Shown here: piece after piece, positions 53,075 through 53,144 of the stretch
Numbering within the stretch: the first letter of the stretch is position 1
Layout of the letters: the number at the start of each line of letters is the position of its first letter
Assembly: GCA_019429205.1 (NCBI GenBank)
Contig: JAHYIT010000019.1
Coordinates: forward strand, 1 to 53,144
Length of the DNA stretch: 53,144 nt
Direction: 5' to 3'
DNA from: Mariniphaga sp.
GTDB lineage: Bacteria > Bacteroidota > Bacteroidia > Bacteroidales > Prolixibacteraceae
The notes under the pieces: model-generated
What the model was told of the DNA's origin: nothing
The model's database searches: none
What the model saw: only the letters and a program-made list of their open reading frames with translations
Translations under genes and position numbers: made by a program

Positions 53075-53144
53075 TTGAAAAAACACATCATAACCGGAGT
53101 GAGGTATCTCACAGAATCCACGTTCGTTTTGCAAATGGAACGTA
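53075..53144 (+). CDS. Probable ferredoxin-NADP+ reductase, N-terminal end only
   Basis: Runs off the window. TTG start, then KKHIITGVRYLTESTFVLQM, which matches the usual opening of Bacteroidota ferredoxin/flavodoxin-NADP+ reductase proteins (K-K-H-x-(V/I)-T-x-V-R-x-L-T...F-V-L-x-M-E-R). No in-frame ATG is upstream. The call is based on about 23 residues only. Confidence 0.5.
   Translation, partial: MKKHIITGVRYLTESTFVLQMER

Overview
The window looks like a chromosomal segment of a Bacteroidota species, most likely from the Marinilabiliales/Prolixibacteraceae side of the phylum. The basis is content: a SusC/RagA-type TonB receptor with FecR and an ECF sigma factor, GldB, a type IX secretion (T9SS) type-B cargo next to PorP/SprF, a NigD-like lipoprotein, DUF1080, DUF4294, DUF2851 and DUF4870 proteins, and many promoters with the Bacteroidota -7 box TAnnTTTG. 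No rRNA, tRNA, CRISPR array or transposase was seen. The placement below phylum level is inference.

Layout. 0.1-5.3 kb: a sigma/anti-sigma/TonB-receptor signalling set in poor condition. The receptor lacks its C-terminal third, there is no SusD, and about 1.07 kb of repeat-rich DNA plus one small gene lies between fecR and the sigma gene. 5.3-29 kb is mostly core metabolism and housekeeping: NAD synthetase, GldB, a DUF1080 lipoprotein, phosphofructokinase, sigma factor + RsmG, Tgt + LptF/G permease, acyl-CoA carboxyltransferase + biotin carrier, a 1212-residue T9SS cargo converging on PorP/SprF, IspE, GcvP, a metallo-beta-lactamase-fold hydrolase + Pcm, a degenerate Gfo/Idh-like protein and a polyprenyl glycosylphosphotransferase.

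29.0-34.0 kb is the accessory core. A HigBA toxin-antitoxin pair is followed by an RHS cassette array on the minus strand. In transcription order the array holds an RHS-core remnant, a putative metallopeptidase tip and a secreted partner protein; a second RHS core, a different HExxH tip and another secreted partner; then a third RHS core with no tip, and a strong terminator. The RHS head is absent and the array starts at the 3' end of thpR. Short palindromes with TCCCG/CGGGA ends sit inside the RHS-core copies. One is a 33-nt in-frame insert; two others break the frame. This locus is the most interesting part of the window.

34-46 kb: thpR, a DUF4294 protein, arginine deiminase, a TrmH-family methyltransferase, a DUF2851 protein, a KefB-type antiporter, a NigD-like lipoprotein, a thioredoxin/glutaredoxin/GroES redox operon, and hisS followed by hutH. 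46-53 kb: HicBA, a DUF4870 gene with a damaged start, a methionine sulfoxide reductase-like GAF gene with an in-frame stop, an AAA/DUF4143 ATPase whose promoter is embedded in four repeats of exactly 32-bp period, tryptophanase, a class V PLP enzyme, an AbiEii-like nucleotidyltransferase pair, and the first codons of a probable ferredoxin-NADP reductase.

Three toxin-antitoxin-like pairs plus the RHS array mark the accessory stretches. Each sits among otherwise ordinary housekeeping genes.
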